In this document: positions 47,000 through 59,461 of the stretch, piece by piece
Numbering within the stretch: the stretch's first letter is position 1
Layout of the letters: each line of letters begins with the position of its first letter
Source of the DNA: Patagioenas fasciata
Taxonomy: Eukaryota > Chordata > Aves > Columbiformes > Columbidae
Direction of reading: 5' to 3'
Assembly: GCF_037038585.1 (NCBI RefSeq)
Contig: NC_092522.1
Coordinates: forward strand, 123,734,661 to 123,798,660
Length of the DNA: 64,000 nucleotides
Notes under the pieces: model-generated
What the model was told of the DNA's origin: nothing
Database searches by the model: none
What the model saw: the letters and a program-made list of their open reading frames with translations, nothing else
Program-made: the position numbers and the translations under genes

Positions 47000-48323
47000 G
47001 TATGGTCTAGAGAAGATCAGGTTCGTGACCACCTGAGGGATCTGGACATACTTAAGTCCATAGGACATAAGATGCATCCCTGAGTCCAGAGGGAACCAGC
47101 TGATGTAGTTGCCAAGCCACTCTCCATGATGTTTGAGAAGTCCTGGCAGTGACTACATCAGTGGACAAAGGAAGGGCTATGGATGTCGTCTATCTGGACT
47201 TCTGTAAATCCAGTGACATGGTCCCCCACAACATCCTGCCCTCTAAATTGAAGAGATGTGGGTTTGATGGGTGAACTACTCAGCAGATGAGGAATTGGTT
47301 GGATGGTCGCACCCAGAGAGTAGTGGTCACTGGCACAATGTCTGGACGGACACCAGTAACAAGTGGTGTCCCTCAGAGGTCCATACTGGAACCAGCACAG
47401 TTCAATATCTTCATCAATGACACAGACAGTGGGACTGAGTGCACCCTCAGCAAGTTTAGAGGTGACACCAAGCTGAGTGGTACAGGGGACGCACCTGAGG
47501 GATTGGATCCATCCAGAGGGACCTGGACAAGCTGGAGCAGTGGGGCCATGTGAACATCATGAGGTTCAACAAGGCCAAGTGCAAGGTCCTGCACCTGGGT
47601 TGGGGCAACCCCGGTATCGGTCCAGGCTGGGGACGGAGAGATAGAGAGCAGCCCCAGGAGAAGGACTTGGGGTGCTGAGTGAGAGATCGGCCATGACCCG
47701 GCCGTGTGCGCTGGAAGCCCAGAAACCACCCGTGTCCTGGGCTGCGTCCCCAGCCCCGTGAGCAGCAGGTTTGGAGGGGATTCTGCCCCTCTGCTCCGCT
47801 CTGGTGAGACCCCCCTGCAGTGCTGGTCCAGCTCTGGGTCTTCAGCACAGGACACACATGGAGCTGCTGGAGAGGGGCCAGAGGAGCCCCAGGAATGATC
47901 CGAGGGTGGAACAGCTCTGCTGGGAGGACAGGCTGAGAGAGTTGGGGTGTTCAGCTGGAGAAGAGAAGCTCCGGGGAGACCTTAGTGCGGCCATTCCAGA
48001 CTTAAAAGGGGCCGATGAGAAAGGTGGGGACAGACTTTTGAGCAGGGCCTCATGCGATAGGACAAGGGGTGATGGTTTTACACTAAGAAGGGAGATTCAG
48101 GCCGGACATGAGGAAGAATTTTCTACAAGAGGGTGGTGAGAGCCTGGCCCAGGTTGGCCTGAGAGGTGGTGGATGAACCATCCCTGAAGAGATCCCAGGC
48201 CAGGCTGGACGGGGTTCTGAGCAACCTGAGCTGGTGAAGATGTCCCTGCTTGTGGCAGGGGGGGCACTGGGGGAGCTTTGAATGTCCCTTTTCCACCCAA
48301 ACTATTCTGTGACTCTAATTCTC
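47000..48323 (+). mobile_element. CR1 LINE, longest copy, with decayed RT region
   Basis: Plus-strand CR1 of about 1.3 kb. It starts upstream of the RT core, passes through RT motifs ([27 protein letters not shown]) and ends with the 3' UTR and tail CTATTCTGTGACTCTAATTCT. The FADD box reads FRGD, and stops and frameshifts interrupt ORF2, for example a TGA near 47273. Non-functional. Confidence 0.9.
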
Positions 48324-49420
48324 TCCTTAAAACACTCTGAGAACACCATTAAGTGTATCTACAGATCTCCCTCCTATGCAAGTCACCCACGTGCTGGCAG
48401 AAGCGACACAGTCTGTAGCATCCTTGGTGTAAAAACACTGGTGGCGTAAGCGCTGTACCAGAAAAAGTCCCCACCTGAAAACAAGAGGCGCCACTGGGAT
48501 GGACCTCTCAGGCAAGATCTCTACCAGCTAAAGCGACGTTATGACGGCTGAAATAAAGAAATCAAAACTAATTATCACAGACTTTCAAAGCAAAGAGGTG
48601 ACTCAAGCTGGCCTAACAAAGCAGATGTTTGCAGTTCAGTGCATGAAAGCCTGCACAGGACAATTGCACTGTACAGGTTCAGACATGCAGATGTGGTAGC
48701 AGCAAAACACAGCACTTCAAAATACACAGAGAGAAGGAAACACGGTGCCTGAAGCTCGTGGGTGTGCTTAACGAAGTTATTAGGCAGGAGAAGAGTGTAT
48801 GATAGAAGATAAGCACTAGCAGAATGCGCGATAATTGAATTTCTACAAAGCGAAGTCACCGCTCGGATTGGAAATGGTGGATAATTCGATACACGGTGTG
48901 TGCTGTTCTGTCACTGGGGCTTCGCTTGCAAGGTATTGTAAAGGAACATAAATGACAACTCCAGTCTCAGGCTGTGTGGCCGCAGGAGACTAAAACCAGG
49001 CAGTCCCTGGGAAAGGCAGATTGGGAGGCACCAAACTCCACTCAGCATGTGTGTCCGGCACAGAGACCGCTCCTATCCTAACTGGGAGGGAGAAAAACAT
49101 GCAGAAAACACGGGGGGACAGATGCAGTAATCCAGGACTAGTTAGGAAAGGCAAAATTACACCGCTCTGTTTAACAAAGGCTTAAGAGAGAGGTCAAGGA
49201 AAGAGGGATCAAAGGAACTTGGCCAAAGTTGGAGGTGAAGGAAGGAATTAACTTCTCACCTGCACAAGGTAGACTCAATCACTGAGCAAGATGAGATGGG
49301 TTTTGGAAAGGCATGGGTTATAAAAGTTAAGCTGAGGGTTGGACTGAGTCTGCCTAGAAATAAATTGATCCATTAAATATACCCACTCGCTAAATTTTAA
49401 TAATAATTATTTTTATAATA

Positions 49421-49480
49421 ATCATAGAATGCCCTGAGTTGGAAGTGACCCACAAGGATCATCGAGTCCAACTCCTAATA
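49421..49480 (-). mobile_element. Short CR1-like 3' tail
   Basis: Sixty bases of a CR1-type terminus in antisense: ATCATAGAATGCCCTGAGTT and GATCATCGAGTCCAACTCC. The rest is lost. Confidence 0.6.
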
Positions 49481-49757
49481 ATATTTTAGTATTTTAAATA
49501 ATTCCTTTTAGCATTTCTTAATATCTGAAACTTAATAGGAAAAAACCTCACCAAAATCGTTAATAACAAAACCCCTTAGGCTTATAAAATTCCTGTCATA
49601 TATATAATTTGCGTATTATTTTATTTGGACTCTCCTGGTTTTGGATGCACCGGGGGCTCAAGAGGCACCAGGAACCCACGATACTCCAGGAACCATGAGT
49701 GTTATCCCATACTGACACCTTGTTTTGCGCTCTCACATGTTACACAGCTGTTACACA

Positions 49758-50442
49758 ATCAGGCAGAAAGGGACCTGGGGGGACTCATGGACAGGAAGCT
49801 CAACATGAGCCAACAGTGTGCCCAGGTGGCCAAGAAGGCCAATGGTGTCCTGTCCTGTATCCAAACCAGCGTGGTCAGCAGGACAAGGGCAGTGATCCCT
49901 CCCCTGTACTCTGCACTGGGGAGGCCACACCTGGAGTATTGTGTTCAGTTCTGGGCCCCTCAGCTCAGGAAAGAGATTGAAGTGCTGGAGCGGGTCCAGA
50001 GAAGAGCAACAAGACTGGGGAAGGGACTTGAGCACCAGACCTATGGGGAGAGGCTGAGGGAGCTGGGCTTGTTCAGTCTGGAGCAGAGGAGGCTTAGAGG
50101 TGAGCTCAGCACTCTCTAGAACGACCTGAAGGGCAGTTCTAGCCAGGGGGGATTGGGCTCTTCTCCCAGGCAGTCAGCAATAGGACAAGGGGGCATGGGC
50201 TTCAACTCTGCCAGGGGAAATTGAGGCTGGAGATGAGAAAGCAATTCTGTGCAGAGACAGTGGTCAGCATTGGAATGGCTGCCCAGGGAGGTGCTGGACT
50301 CACCGGCCCTGGAGGTTTTGAAACTGAGATTGGCCATGGCACTTAGTGCCATGATCTGGTCAACGGACTGGAGTTGGACCAAGGGTTGGACTGGATGATC
50401 TCTGAAGGCTTTTCCAACCCAGGTGATTCTGTGATTCTGTAT
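49758..50442 (+). mobile_element. CR1 LINE 3' part with ORF2 end
   Basis: Plus-strand CR1. A 164-codon frame (49625-50119) contains the ORF2 C-terminal words [18 protein letters not shown] and LERVQRRAT, then the 3' UTR and the tail GATTCTGTGATTCTG. The frame start lies outside the element, so the ORF is not a gene. Confidence 0.88.
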
Positions 50443-52965
50443 TTCTTACCGAACCGCCACTTCACGCCTCCACGGTGGCCACTGTAATGAAATACACTTT
50501 AGGAACCTTCAAAGTAAAAGGTAATTCTGCCAAGTCTCAGGGTTGGGAGCTCGGGGATATTAGGAAGAGTACGGCAGGACTGTTCAATGGCTGCAAACTT
50601 AATGAGCAAGCCCAGCACTTCTTTTGACCTCAAAAATTACTTTTTAGGTTAAAAAAGAAGTCTTAAAATAAAAAAAAGCAGGATGAAACGCTTCAACCAA
50701 TGGCACTGCCGCATGGAGCCTGTTCCTCAGCATCCCGGAGCAGATGTGCTGCACTCAAAACGTCTTTGTCTATTAAAACTGTGTCAGCTTCAGAGACTCC
50801 AAAACTCCCTGTGGCATAAACAGAATTTCTAATGAACAGCTGCAGGATCCAGGAGTCGCTGCGCAAAACGCAGCTGCCGAGATCATTTGCTTCGCCCCTT
50901 TCTCACCACTTTGCTGCCCGAATCTCACCTTCCCGTGGGGTCTCCCCTGTCCTACTCTCCCATTGTGTCTTCTGCACCCTCCGCAGATGAGCATCGTCAA
51001 CCCATCGGTTTAATTCATCCATCTCCTTCACACATCCCTGTGACCCACCTATGTCCTCCTTCTTTGCAGAAAAGTCAGCAAGAAACCAGTAATTTGAGGG
51101 CGGATGCCTGGCACCGGTTTCCTCTATTGACATTTATTATTTCGGAAGCCTGCGAGCATCTCTCATCTCCTTAGACCACATCTTACTGTGCCCCGATGTC
51201 TCCTGGTCCAACAGAGCCCTGGAGCACTCTCGTGCCTCTTCAAAGCTTCGCTGCCGTTTTGCCTCCTCGCACCGAGAAAGCGCAAAAGGGAGGAATAAAG
51301 AGGAAAAACATTATCACGCCAAACCCTGTAATTCCGCCGAACATGAGAAATCCTCGGGGAAGGATTCAGCCTGAGTAAATTGAAACCCACTAATAGAGCT
51401 TTTAGCGTCGGCGCTGCCTGCCAGGCCAAGGCACCAAAGCGTGACTCCTTCTGTGAGTTGTGTTTCGGTTTTTATTTGGTTTTCTTTCCCTTAAATCCTC
51501 TGTCTTTGAAACCAAAAACCTGTCCAGCACGCGGCTTGGTCTGAGGGCACTTCCCAGTTGCTCTCCCAAACCTCATGGTGTCCTGTTCGCTTGCTGGAGA
51601 AACAGCTGGAATGGTTATTATTAATAACGGTCCCGGTGATGCTCAGAACTGAACGTAGCCCCACCAGGTACTTCTGGGAACAACAGCACAAATCAAGTCT
51701 GAATTCTTACTGCTTGATGCCTTTAACGTTCTTCGGGGCTCTCCGGTACCCCATAAACACCCTCAGCTTCCTATTTTCAGGACATTTATAGGGAGTTAAT
51801 CCTTTGGTGAGCTCTATCCTTCTAATTTCAGTGAAAACAGCTGATGAGTTCAAAAGTCATTGGAACAGCAACCAGATAAGACCGGATGCCAAAGTCCCAT
51901 TTTATTAGAACGCTCTAACAACATTAAAGAGCGTGCAATGCTCAGCAGTAGTGTCTTTTTAAAGGAATCCTTATTAACTGGTATCGAACAGGCAGGCCAG
52001 CTAAATACCTTGTGGCTTTGAGGCAATCTGCCTGATGTAATCATGTAGCGTCCAAAAGCTTTAGCAACGAGTGGCGAGCGTTGAGCAGCTTAAACCAGCC
52101 AAGTTTATGCGAAGTTAATGGCTTAACAGCTTCCCTGGATCGGCAGCCGGATGGATCCTCACAGCTGGCAGGGCTTCCAACAGTTCACGTTCCCTGAGAA
52201 AAACCGAATTCCCAGAGAAACTGTGTGGTTTGGGTGTTGTGGATACTCTGTGCACATCGGAGATCGCCCAAATAACCCTCATCACACGCTGTCCCACCTG
52301 CCCCTTCACAGCAGAAGGTGAAGAGAATCCAAATATTAGTGGAGCGGGTACATTTGGGAAGGCTGAAAGTGCTTTGGCCAGGATACAGCAGGCTTAAAAA
52401 TACTCCAGGCAGAAATCTCCAAAGCACAACAGCTATTTTTGCTGGGTAAGCGGGGTCAAACGTCCTTGGAGCAGCTCAGGAACATGCAGGGGGACACTCT
52501 GCCAGATGAAATAATCTCCTCCAGCACAAGCTGCTGTCTCCAAACCATCATCCCAAATATCGGCCCATTTCCAACCCACCCCAGCTTCAGGGACCGTTTG
52601 CAGAACAGATGTCGAGAAGTCCTCATGGACAAGGAGGTCGCAAACATCTTCTCTGGCCGTTTGCGTCGGTTCTCGTGGACAGCAGAGCAAGGTCTCGCAT
52701 CTCTCATGCTTTCCATCTCACATCTCAGCAACTCGAGCCACAAACAGCTCAGATCGCACAAAAATATTGCAAGGGACAGCACAGCCATCTCCCTTCTATG
52801 CTTAATAACGTAATGGCTTGAGTAGTGCCTGAGTTAACTATTGGCATCCACTGGACAAAAGCTGCTCCTGACCAGAGAAAATACCAGATGCTCAGCCAAG
52901 AAAAGGGGAGATGTTCCCAGAGCCCAGGGAACAGATTCTTTGAAAGGCTCGGCAACACGGTCAGC

Positions 52966-53704
52966 AACTTGTATCTGGGCAGGAACTGTCACAGGTTCCA
53001 GTATAAGTTGGGGAAAGACCTCTTGGAGAGCAGTGTAGGGGAAAGGGACCTGGGGATCCTGGGGACAGCAGGGTGAGCATGAGCCAGCACTGGGCCCTTG
53101 TGGCCAGGAAGGCCAATGGTACCTGGGGTGGGTTAGAAGGGGGTGGTCAGTAGGTCAGAGAGGTTCTCCTGCCCCTCTGCTCTGCCCTGGGGAGACCACA
53201 CCTGGAATCTTGTGTCCAGTTGTGGCCCCTCAGTTCCAGAAGGACAGGGAACTGCTGCAGAGAGTCCAGCGCAGCCACCAAGATGCTGAAGGGAGTGGAG
53301 CATCTCCTGTGTGAGGAAAGGCTGAGGGAGCTGGGGCTCTGGAGCTGGACAAGAGGAGACTGAGGGGGGACTCATTCCTGGGGATCAATATGGAAAGGGG
53401 CAGTGTCAGGAGGATGGAGCCAGGCTCTTCTGGGTGACAACCAGTGACAGGACAAGGGGCAATGGGTGCAAACTGGAACACAAAAGGTTCCACTTAGAGA
53501 TGAGAAGCAACTTGTTGGGGGTGAGGGTGTCAGAGCCTGGCCCAGGCTGCCCAGGGAGGTTGTGGAGTCTCCTTCTCTGCAGACATTCAAACCCGCCTGG
53601 ACACCTTCCTGTGGAACCTCAGCTGGGTGTTCCTGCTCCATGGGGGGATTGCACTGGATGAGCTTTCCAGGTCCCTTCCAACCCCTGACATTCTGGGATT
53701 CTGT
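52966..53704 (+). mobile_element. CR1 LINE 3' part (inverted relative to 25027 and 29958)
   Basis: Plus-strand CR1, nearly identical in its 3' 600 bp to the minus-strand copies at 25027 and 29958. It begins in ORF2 ([19 protein letters not shown]) and ends with TTCTGGGATTCTGTG. Confidence 0.9.
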
Positions 53705-56700
53705 GAACTCCACCACAAACGTGCCCCACAGATGGACACGAAGGCATCAGCTTGGAACGAAGTCATTAAGATAGGCACAAAATTCACAACTCAGTTTGAC
53801 CCACTGTACAGAATCCAATAAAAATAATAAAAAACCAGGAGGACGGCTATATTAGATCAAACCAATGATCCATCCACTTCAACCCCTTGCTCCTGAGTGC
53901 TCATTTCCAGCCGCTTTGGTGCAAAAACACTCGTTAGTCATAGCGGCAGAACAGCTTATTCAGAACAATTTTTCGCTAACCACTAACAAATAGGGGTTGC
54001 GTAGGCCCTCGAAGAACAGAAACTGGTCACCAAAATAATTTCTTGTAGCAATTGGTCATGTACATTCTCATCTGTACAAAGTTAGAAAAGAAATAAAAGG
54101 AAAAGCACATCAGGCTTTTGGTTTTGTAGCTTCTGGCAGCAGTGAATTCCACAGCTCAGTTCCGCATGGGATTTCCTTTCACCAGCTCCAGATACAAACC
54201 ATTCTAATTCGGACTGTGCCCTGTTCTGCAGCATCACCCCCCTCTGCGGTGATGGGTACAACAGGACTCTCATCACTAGGGACCCAGAGGAACAAGAGTA
54301 AGAAAGACAGCGGCACAAGAACTGCAGCCTCACCTTCTCCAATCCCACCACGTGCCCCTCTCTCAACTCAGCAGCACGAATCCTTTCAATCCTTGTGAGC
54401 ATCAGCCTTGGCAGAGAAGTCAAAATACGAGGATCCTACTGCCAAGGGGCCAATTTCAGCAGAAATGTGAGCTTCTGCCATCATCTCATCCTTCCTGACG
54501 GACACCCTGGGTCTCCACCACGCTCCTCTTCTGGACCAGCCCTTCCTTTCTTTCATCCAATCTGTTTCCGTTCTACTCATTTAAATGTGTCAATGCTGTT
54601 GTTTAGCAGATCTGGTTGTACTTTACAATGCAAGCCTGCTTCAGAATCATGTGTTCCCCTTCCCAGCACGTCTGGATCATCGCGAAGCTGGAGGAAAACA
54701 ACAGTAAGTGCAACTCTAAAGGCAGTCGGAGCACTGGCCTGCCTAGGAAAGCTTCACCAGAGATCCTTCAAAATAAAATGAAATAAAACAATACCACAAA
54801 CCACCCGAGAAGAAGAGGAATTCTGCCAAAAAACCCACTCGATTTTTCTTCTCCATGAGGAACCAGTATTAGGTGCTTTTTTGTCTTCCATTTTCTGCCT
54901 TGTACCCACCAGTTTCAATAGGAGCCCATCAAATAAATGATCATCGAGAGCTTTGAAATGAGTCCTAATACAGAGCTAATAGCAGCTTTCCCCAAGCAGC
55001 AAGTTAATTTTAGGTAATGGCCTTCAACCGCGCTATAAAAGGCCTGGAACACCCAGGTGAGAGCATGTTCTGATCTTTAAAATTAGATTTGGGTCTTAGA
55101 GAAAGAAGATAATGTGCAGGTAAAGCACACACTCAATGTTTTCCATGCTTCAAGCTCTTCAACCAGCATTGGTGTCAAGGTTCAGTCATGGCCCCCGTGG
55201 ACTCCAACCCGCACGTTCACAGCGAGTAACCGAAGGGTCTAAAGGCTTCGCGCACAAATTCAGCGAGAGGTAGAAAGGGTCCCAAAATGCTTATGAAAAG
55301 CACAGTGCAAAACCAGGAAAATCTCTTCTTTCTGCAGCCCACTGAAGCAGAATAAATCCAAACGAATTACCTGCTGTGCAGGCACCGACAGACACCGAGT
55401 TTTCCACATGTTCATCCAGAGCTCGAATCCTGAGGTTGGGTCCACGGGCTTGTCTCCACTTGAGGTGTATTTTACACGTTGTCCCTAAACTGACCTCATC
55501 CTCTGCCCCCAAATCTCCGGCTCCATCAGCACCCTGGATCCCTCCAAGCCAGGCTGGTTTAGGGGGAATTCATTCCCATCAAGTGATGGCACCACGATAA
55601 TCTCCAGCAGCTGCTCATTCCAGATTTGGACTGAAAATCACACCCAAGCAACCAGGTTCACAACCTCGGGAACTGATCCCACAACCTGAGACAGCCCAGC
55701 TGAAGCCAAAACTTGCAGCAGGACCAGAGCGGCTGCTGATGGGTTTCCAAAAATAACCCAGTTTCATTTCTTCGGTGCCTGATGTCCATTTACTTACAGC
55801 CACCTAAAAATAGCCCTTCCCATTTGGATCGATGGAGGGAGCTGAGGGAAGTGAAAGACGCTCATCACTCTGCACACACACAAAACTAAAGGAGGCAAAA
55901 TACTTTAGAAAAACAGCGTAGGGAACAATCCCGCGCTGGCCCCGAGAGAGCCAGCTGGATGGGCCTAATGATTCTTCTCCAGCAACAGCTGTGATTGGGT
56001 TTATTTCCATTTTATGTGATTAAAAAGAAAGAGACAGATAAAAGGGAGAACAAAACGTCCAAGATTTCCAAAGGCACTAAAAATGAAACAGTTTGTATTC
56101 ACTTGGCACCCTACCTTGACAGCATTTTATATATGATAGCCAAGCAGTCCTCAATAACCCAAAAGGAAAACGCAAGTAATTTACAGGCAGGGAAAACAAG
56201 GCATGAAAATGTGAAAATACCGACTCAATCATCAATAACATCAACAGCAGGAGTAGGTTGAAAGGGCAAGCGTTCCTGACGCATTTTCCTATATTCATGC
56301 CGCCTCTATTTATTCTTCACAGAGCCAACGTAATTGTTTCCTTTGCCTGGCAAGCGTAAATCAATGCCGAAGACTTCGGTGGCTCCTCACAAGGAGTCAC
56401 AGCCCATTTAGCTGATAAAAGTTCCCCGGTTTTCAGAGCCTGTTCGCACCTCGCAGGGAACACACACTTTTTTAAAATTTAAAAGTACAAGTTTAGCAGC
56501 AGGACGCCTGAAATTAATCCCTTTATTTAAACACTAACAACTTTAAGTGTCTCTAAGCGAATGTAAAGGCTTTATTAGCTCAGGCAATGAAAACTCGTGA
56601 GCAGCCAAGACGAGACGAAGCCAAGGTTATCTGCAGTAAGTTTCCAAGCATTAACTTTGACAACACGAACTCGCTCTTGGGAGTATTCATACCTCAGAGG

Positions 56701-56767
56701 CAGGAATAAAGAGAACAACAATGCAACTGGAAAGGCAGACGGATGGATGGATGAGTGGACGGATGAT

Positions 56768-57556
56768 GGGGCTGGAGGGCTGGGCAGAGAAGAACCAGAC
56801 GAAGTTCAACAAGGGCAAGTGCAGGGTCCTGCAGCTGGGGAGGAACAACCCCAGGCACCAGCACAGGTTGGGGTTGAGCTGCTGGAAAGCAGCTCTGCAG
56901 AGAAGGACCTGGGAGTTCTGGGGACGACAGGGTGACCGTGAGCCAACAATGTGCCCTGTGGCCAAGAGGCCAATGGGACCTGGGGTGCATGAGGAAGAGT
57001 GTGAGCAGCAGGTGGAGGGAGGTTGTTCCTCCCCCTCTGCTCTGCCCTGGGGAGGCCCCATCTGCAGTTGTGGGTCCAGTTCTGGGCTCCCCAGTTGAAG
57101 AAGGACAAGGAATTACTGGAGGGAGTCCAGGGAGGGACACAAAGATGCTGAGGGGTCTGGAGCATCTTTGTGATGAGGAGACTGAGAGAGCTGGGGCTGT
57201 TGAGCTGGAGAAGAGAAGCTGAGAGGGATGTGGTGAATGGGATCAATATCTCAAGGTGGGTGTCAGAGGATGGACCAGACTCTGTTCAGTGGTGCCCAGT
57301 GCCAGGGTGAGGGGCAACAAGCACAGACTGAAACACAGGAGGCTCCATGTGAACATGAGCAGAAACTTGTTTGCTGGGAGGTGCCAGAGCCTGGCCCAGG
57401 CTGCCCAGAGCGGGTGTGGAGTCTCCTTCTCTGAGACATTCAAACCCGCCTGGACCCACCTGTGTGATCTGCTCTGGTGACCCTGCGTGAGCAGCTGGGT
57501 TGGACTGGGGGATCTCCAGAGGTCCCTTCAACCCCAACCAGGCTGGAATTCTATGA
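56768..57556 (+). mobile_element. CR1 LINE 3' part (inverted copy of 32537)
   Basis: Plus-strand CR1 of the CCAGAGCGGGTGTGGAGTC subfamily, nearly identical to the reverse complement of 32537-33272. It starts in ORF2 ([17 protein letters not shown]). A short GGAT-like run (56738-56760) lies just before its 5' end. Confidence 0.9.
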
Positions 57557-57764
57557 ACCTTCCTGAAAACCACTCCCATGGCCATGAAGGGGAAGAAGGT
57601 GATGGGGGACACCACAGAGGTAACGTGGGCAAACTGAGCGATCTGATTGTCTCCTGGAAAAAGTCACCGGTTTGGCAGTTGACGTTGGTCACCTTGACAT
57701 CGGCAAGGTTGCTGATGTCATCTCCTGTGATTGGCGATACAGGAGGAAAACAAATGACTGGAAC

Positions 57765-57937
57765 AGGAGCCCAGAGAAGTGGCAGATCCTGCACCCCAGT
57801 GATGGTCAAACCTCAACAGGACAAAGCCCTGAACAGCCTCATCTCCCTCTGCAGTTATCTCTGCTCTGAGCAGGACGTTGGCTTAGAGACCTCCAGAGGT
57901 CCCTTCCAACCTGATTTGTTCTATGATTCGAAGATGT
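57765..57937 (+). mobile_element. CR1-like 3' fragment
   Basis: Plus-strand piece with GACCTCCAGAGGTCCCTTCC and TTGTTCTATGATTCG, a classical CR1 terminus. It follows the 56768-57556 copy after about 200 bp of unclassified DNA. Confidence 0.65.
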
Positions 57938-59328
57938 GAAACAAAAGGTGAAAGCCTTTCCTAGAAATATCTTAACTAGATAAAGCTGTAATTGTATAAT
58001 AAAAAGAACTTTGTAAGCTCTTCATTGAATGGATGACCTGGTGACACGGGGAGGTCTCCCAGCACACTGTGCTTCCTCCTCTCTGATGTTTACATCTTGA
58101 CAGAGGAATATATCTGTTTAGTTAAGACATATACCAATTTCACATTAAAATTTGAGGTCCTTTAGTGGTGTTGTAAGACTTAATACCTGTAGGAGGTGAT
58201 AAAACATTCGTGAGAACAACACTGTGAAATTAAATGGGCTGGGCTGACAATAAAAGGCGTTTTAAGATCCACCCTTTTAAGGATCCCTTTGCTCCCATCT
58301 CTGTTGCTCAACCACTGCATCAACATTTCCCCAAGTCCTTTCACGTGTCCAACACACAGAGGGATACACAAGGTGTGCACATCCCAGACTGGATCCATGT
58401 TGGTTGCTTTAGTGGGATGGAAGAAGAACGGATCAGATGCTGCCTTTGAGTTCTGGGTGTCACCAGGTTTTAGACTCTCTTTCAAAAAATGACTTCTGTT
58501 GTTGCTGGAAAATGCAACTATTGAGTTTCACCAAAACTGAGAGCTCCTCTTGGGTTTTCCTTTCACCTTACTCTAACAGTTGTTCTTGCCAAAATCCATG
58601 GAAAATAAAAATCTATAGTTCCTAGATACACATTTTGAAAGGGTTTCGAAGTGCAGAGCAAAGTTTTCATCCTTAATGTGACCTTGTAAGTCACACAGAT
58701 ACCTTCCTGATTCTGCTGGTCCTGATCCAGAAGAAAAATAAAATCCCCAAGTGAAAAAAATCACTGTTTTTGCTGACCAGAATTACCCGACTGAACGAAT
58801 ATCAGTAGTCAAGGACACAGGATAACACACCGGAGTGGAAATCACAAGGGCTGGATGCAGTTTCCTTAAATCCTCCGAGCCTTTGCTTCTCTGCTGCAAC
58901 AGCCATTTAAGTGCTGATAAACTCACTTTTAGATCATTCTCATAAAACTGAAGGTCAGCAAACGATTTTGTAATTAAGGCCGTTGCATAATTGTCAGCCC
59001 GATGCACAACTCGAGCCTGCGCCACCAAACAGACCAGGACTGGAAAACCCCTGCTCCACCAGCTCAGAAGGCGCCTCTCGCCCTGGGTGGCTTTGCCGAT
59101 GAAGAGTGAGCAGCTGCACCAACCAGTTCTCAACAACCCATCTCTGCTTCTAAAATGCTCCTCTTTTCAAAGTCAATCTGAGGAAACACAGTGATCTTGG
59201 CCAAAAAAAGGTCTCTGATATAGAGAGGACATTCTAATATTAACCAGTGGAGGGCAACCACACACGTGCACAATAGCCAGTGTCCTATTGCATGATACAG
59301 AAAAACACTTTCTTCCCATTCCCAGCTA

Positions 59329-59461
59329 TCACAGAATCATTCCAGTTGGAAGAGACCCTCAGGATCATCGAGTCCAACCGTAACCCAACCAACTCTAGCA
59401 CTAAACCACGTCCCTAAGAACCTCATCTAAACACCTTTTAAACACCTCCAGGGATGGTGAT
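59329..59461 (-). mobile_element. CR1 LINE 3' fragment (older subfamily)
   Basis: Antisense CR1 terminus of the same 3' UTR type as 21545-21685 (GATCATCGAGTCCAACCGTA, CTCTAGCACTAAACCACG). Strongly 5' truncated. Confidence 0.75.

Noticed and set aside
57540..57765. Possible extra coding frame between two CR1 copies
   Set aside because: Short frames only, no recognisable motif, and the flanks are transposon sequence.
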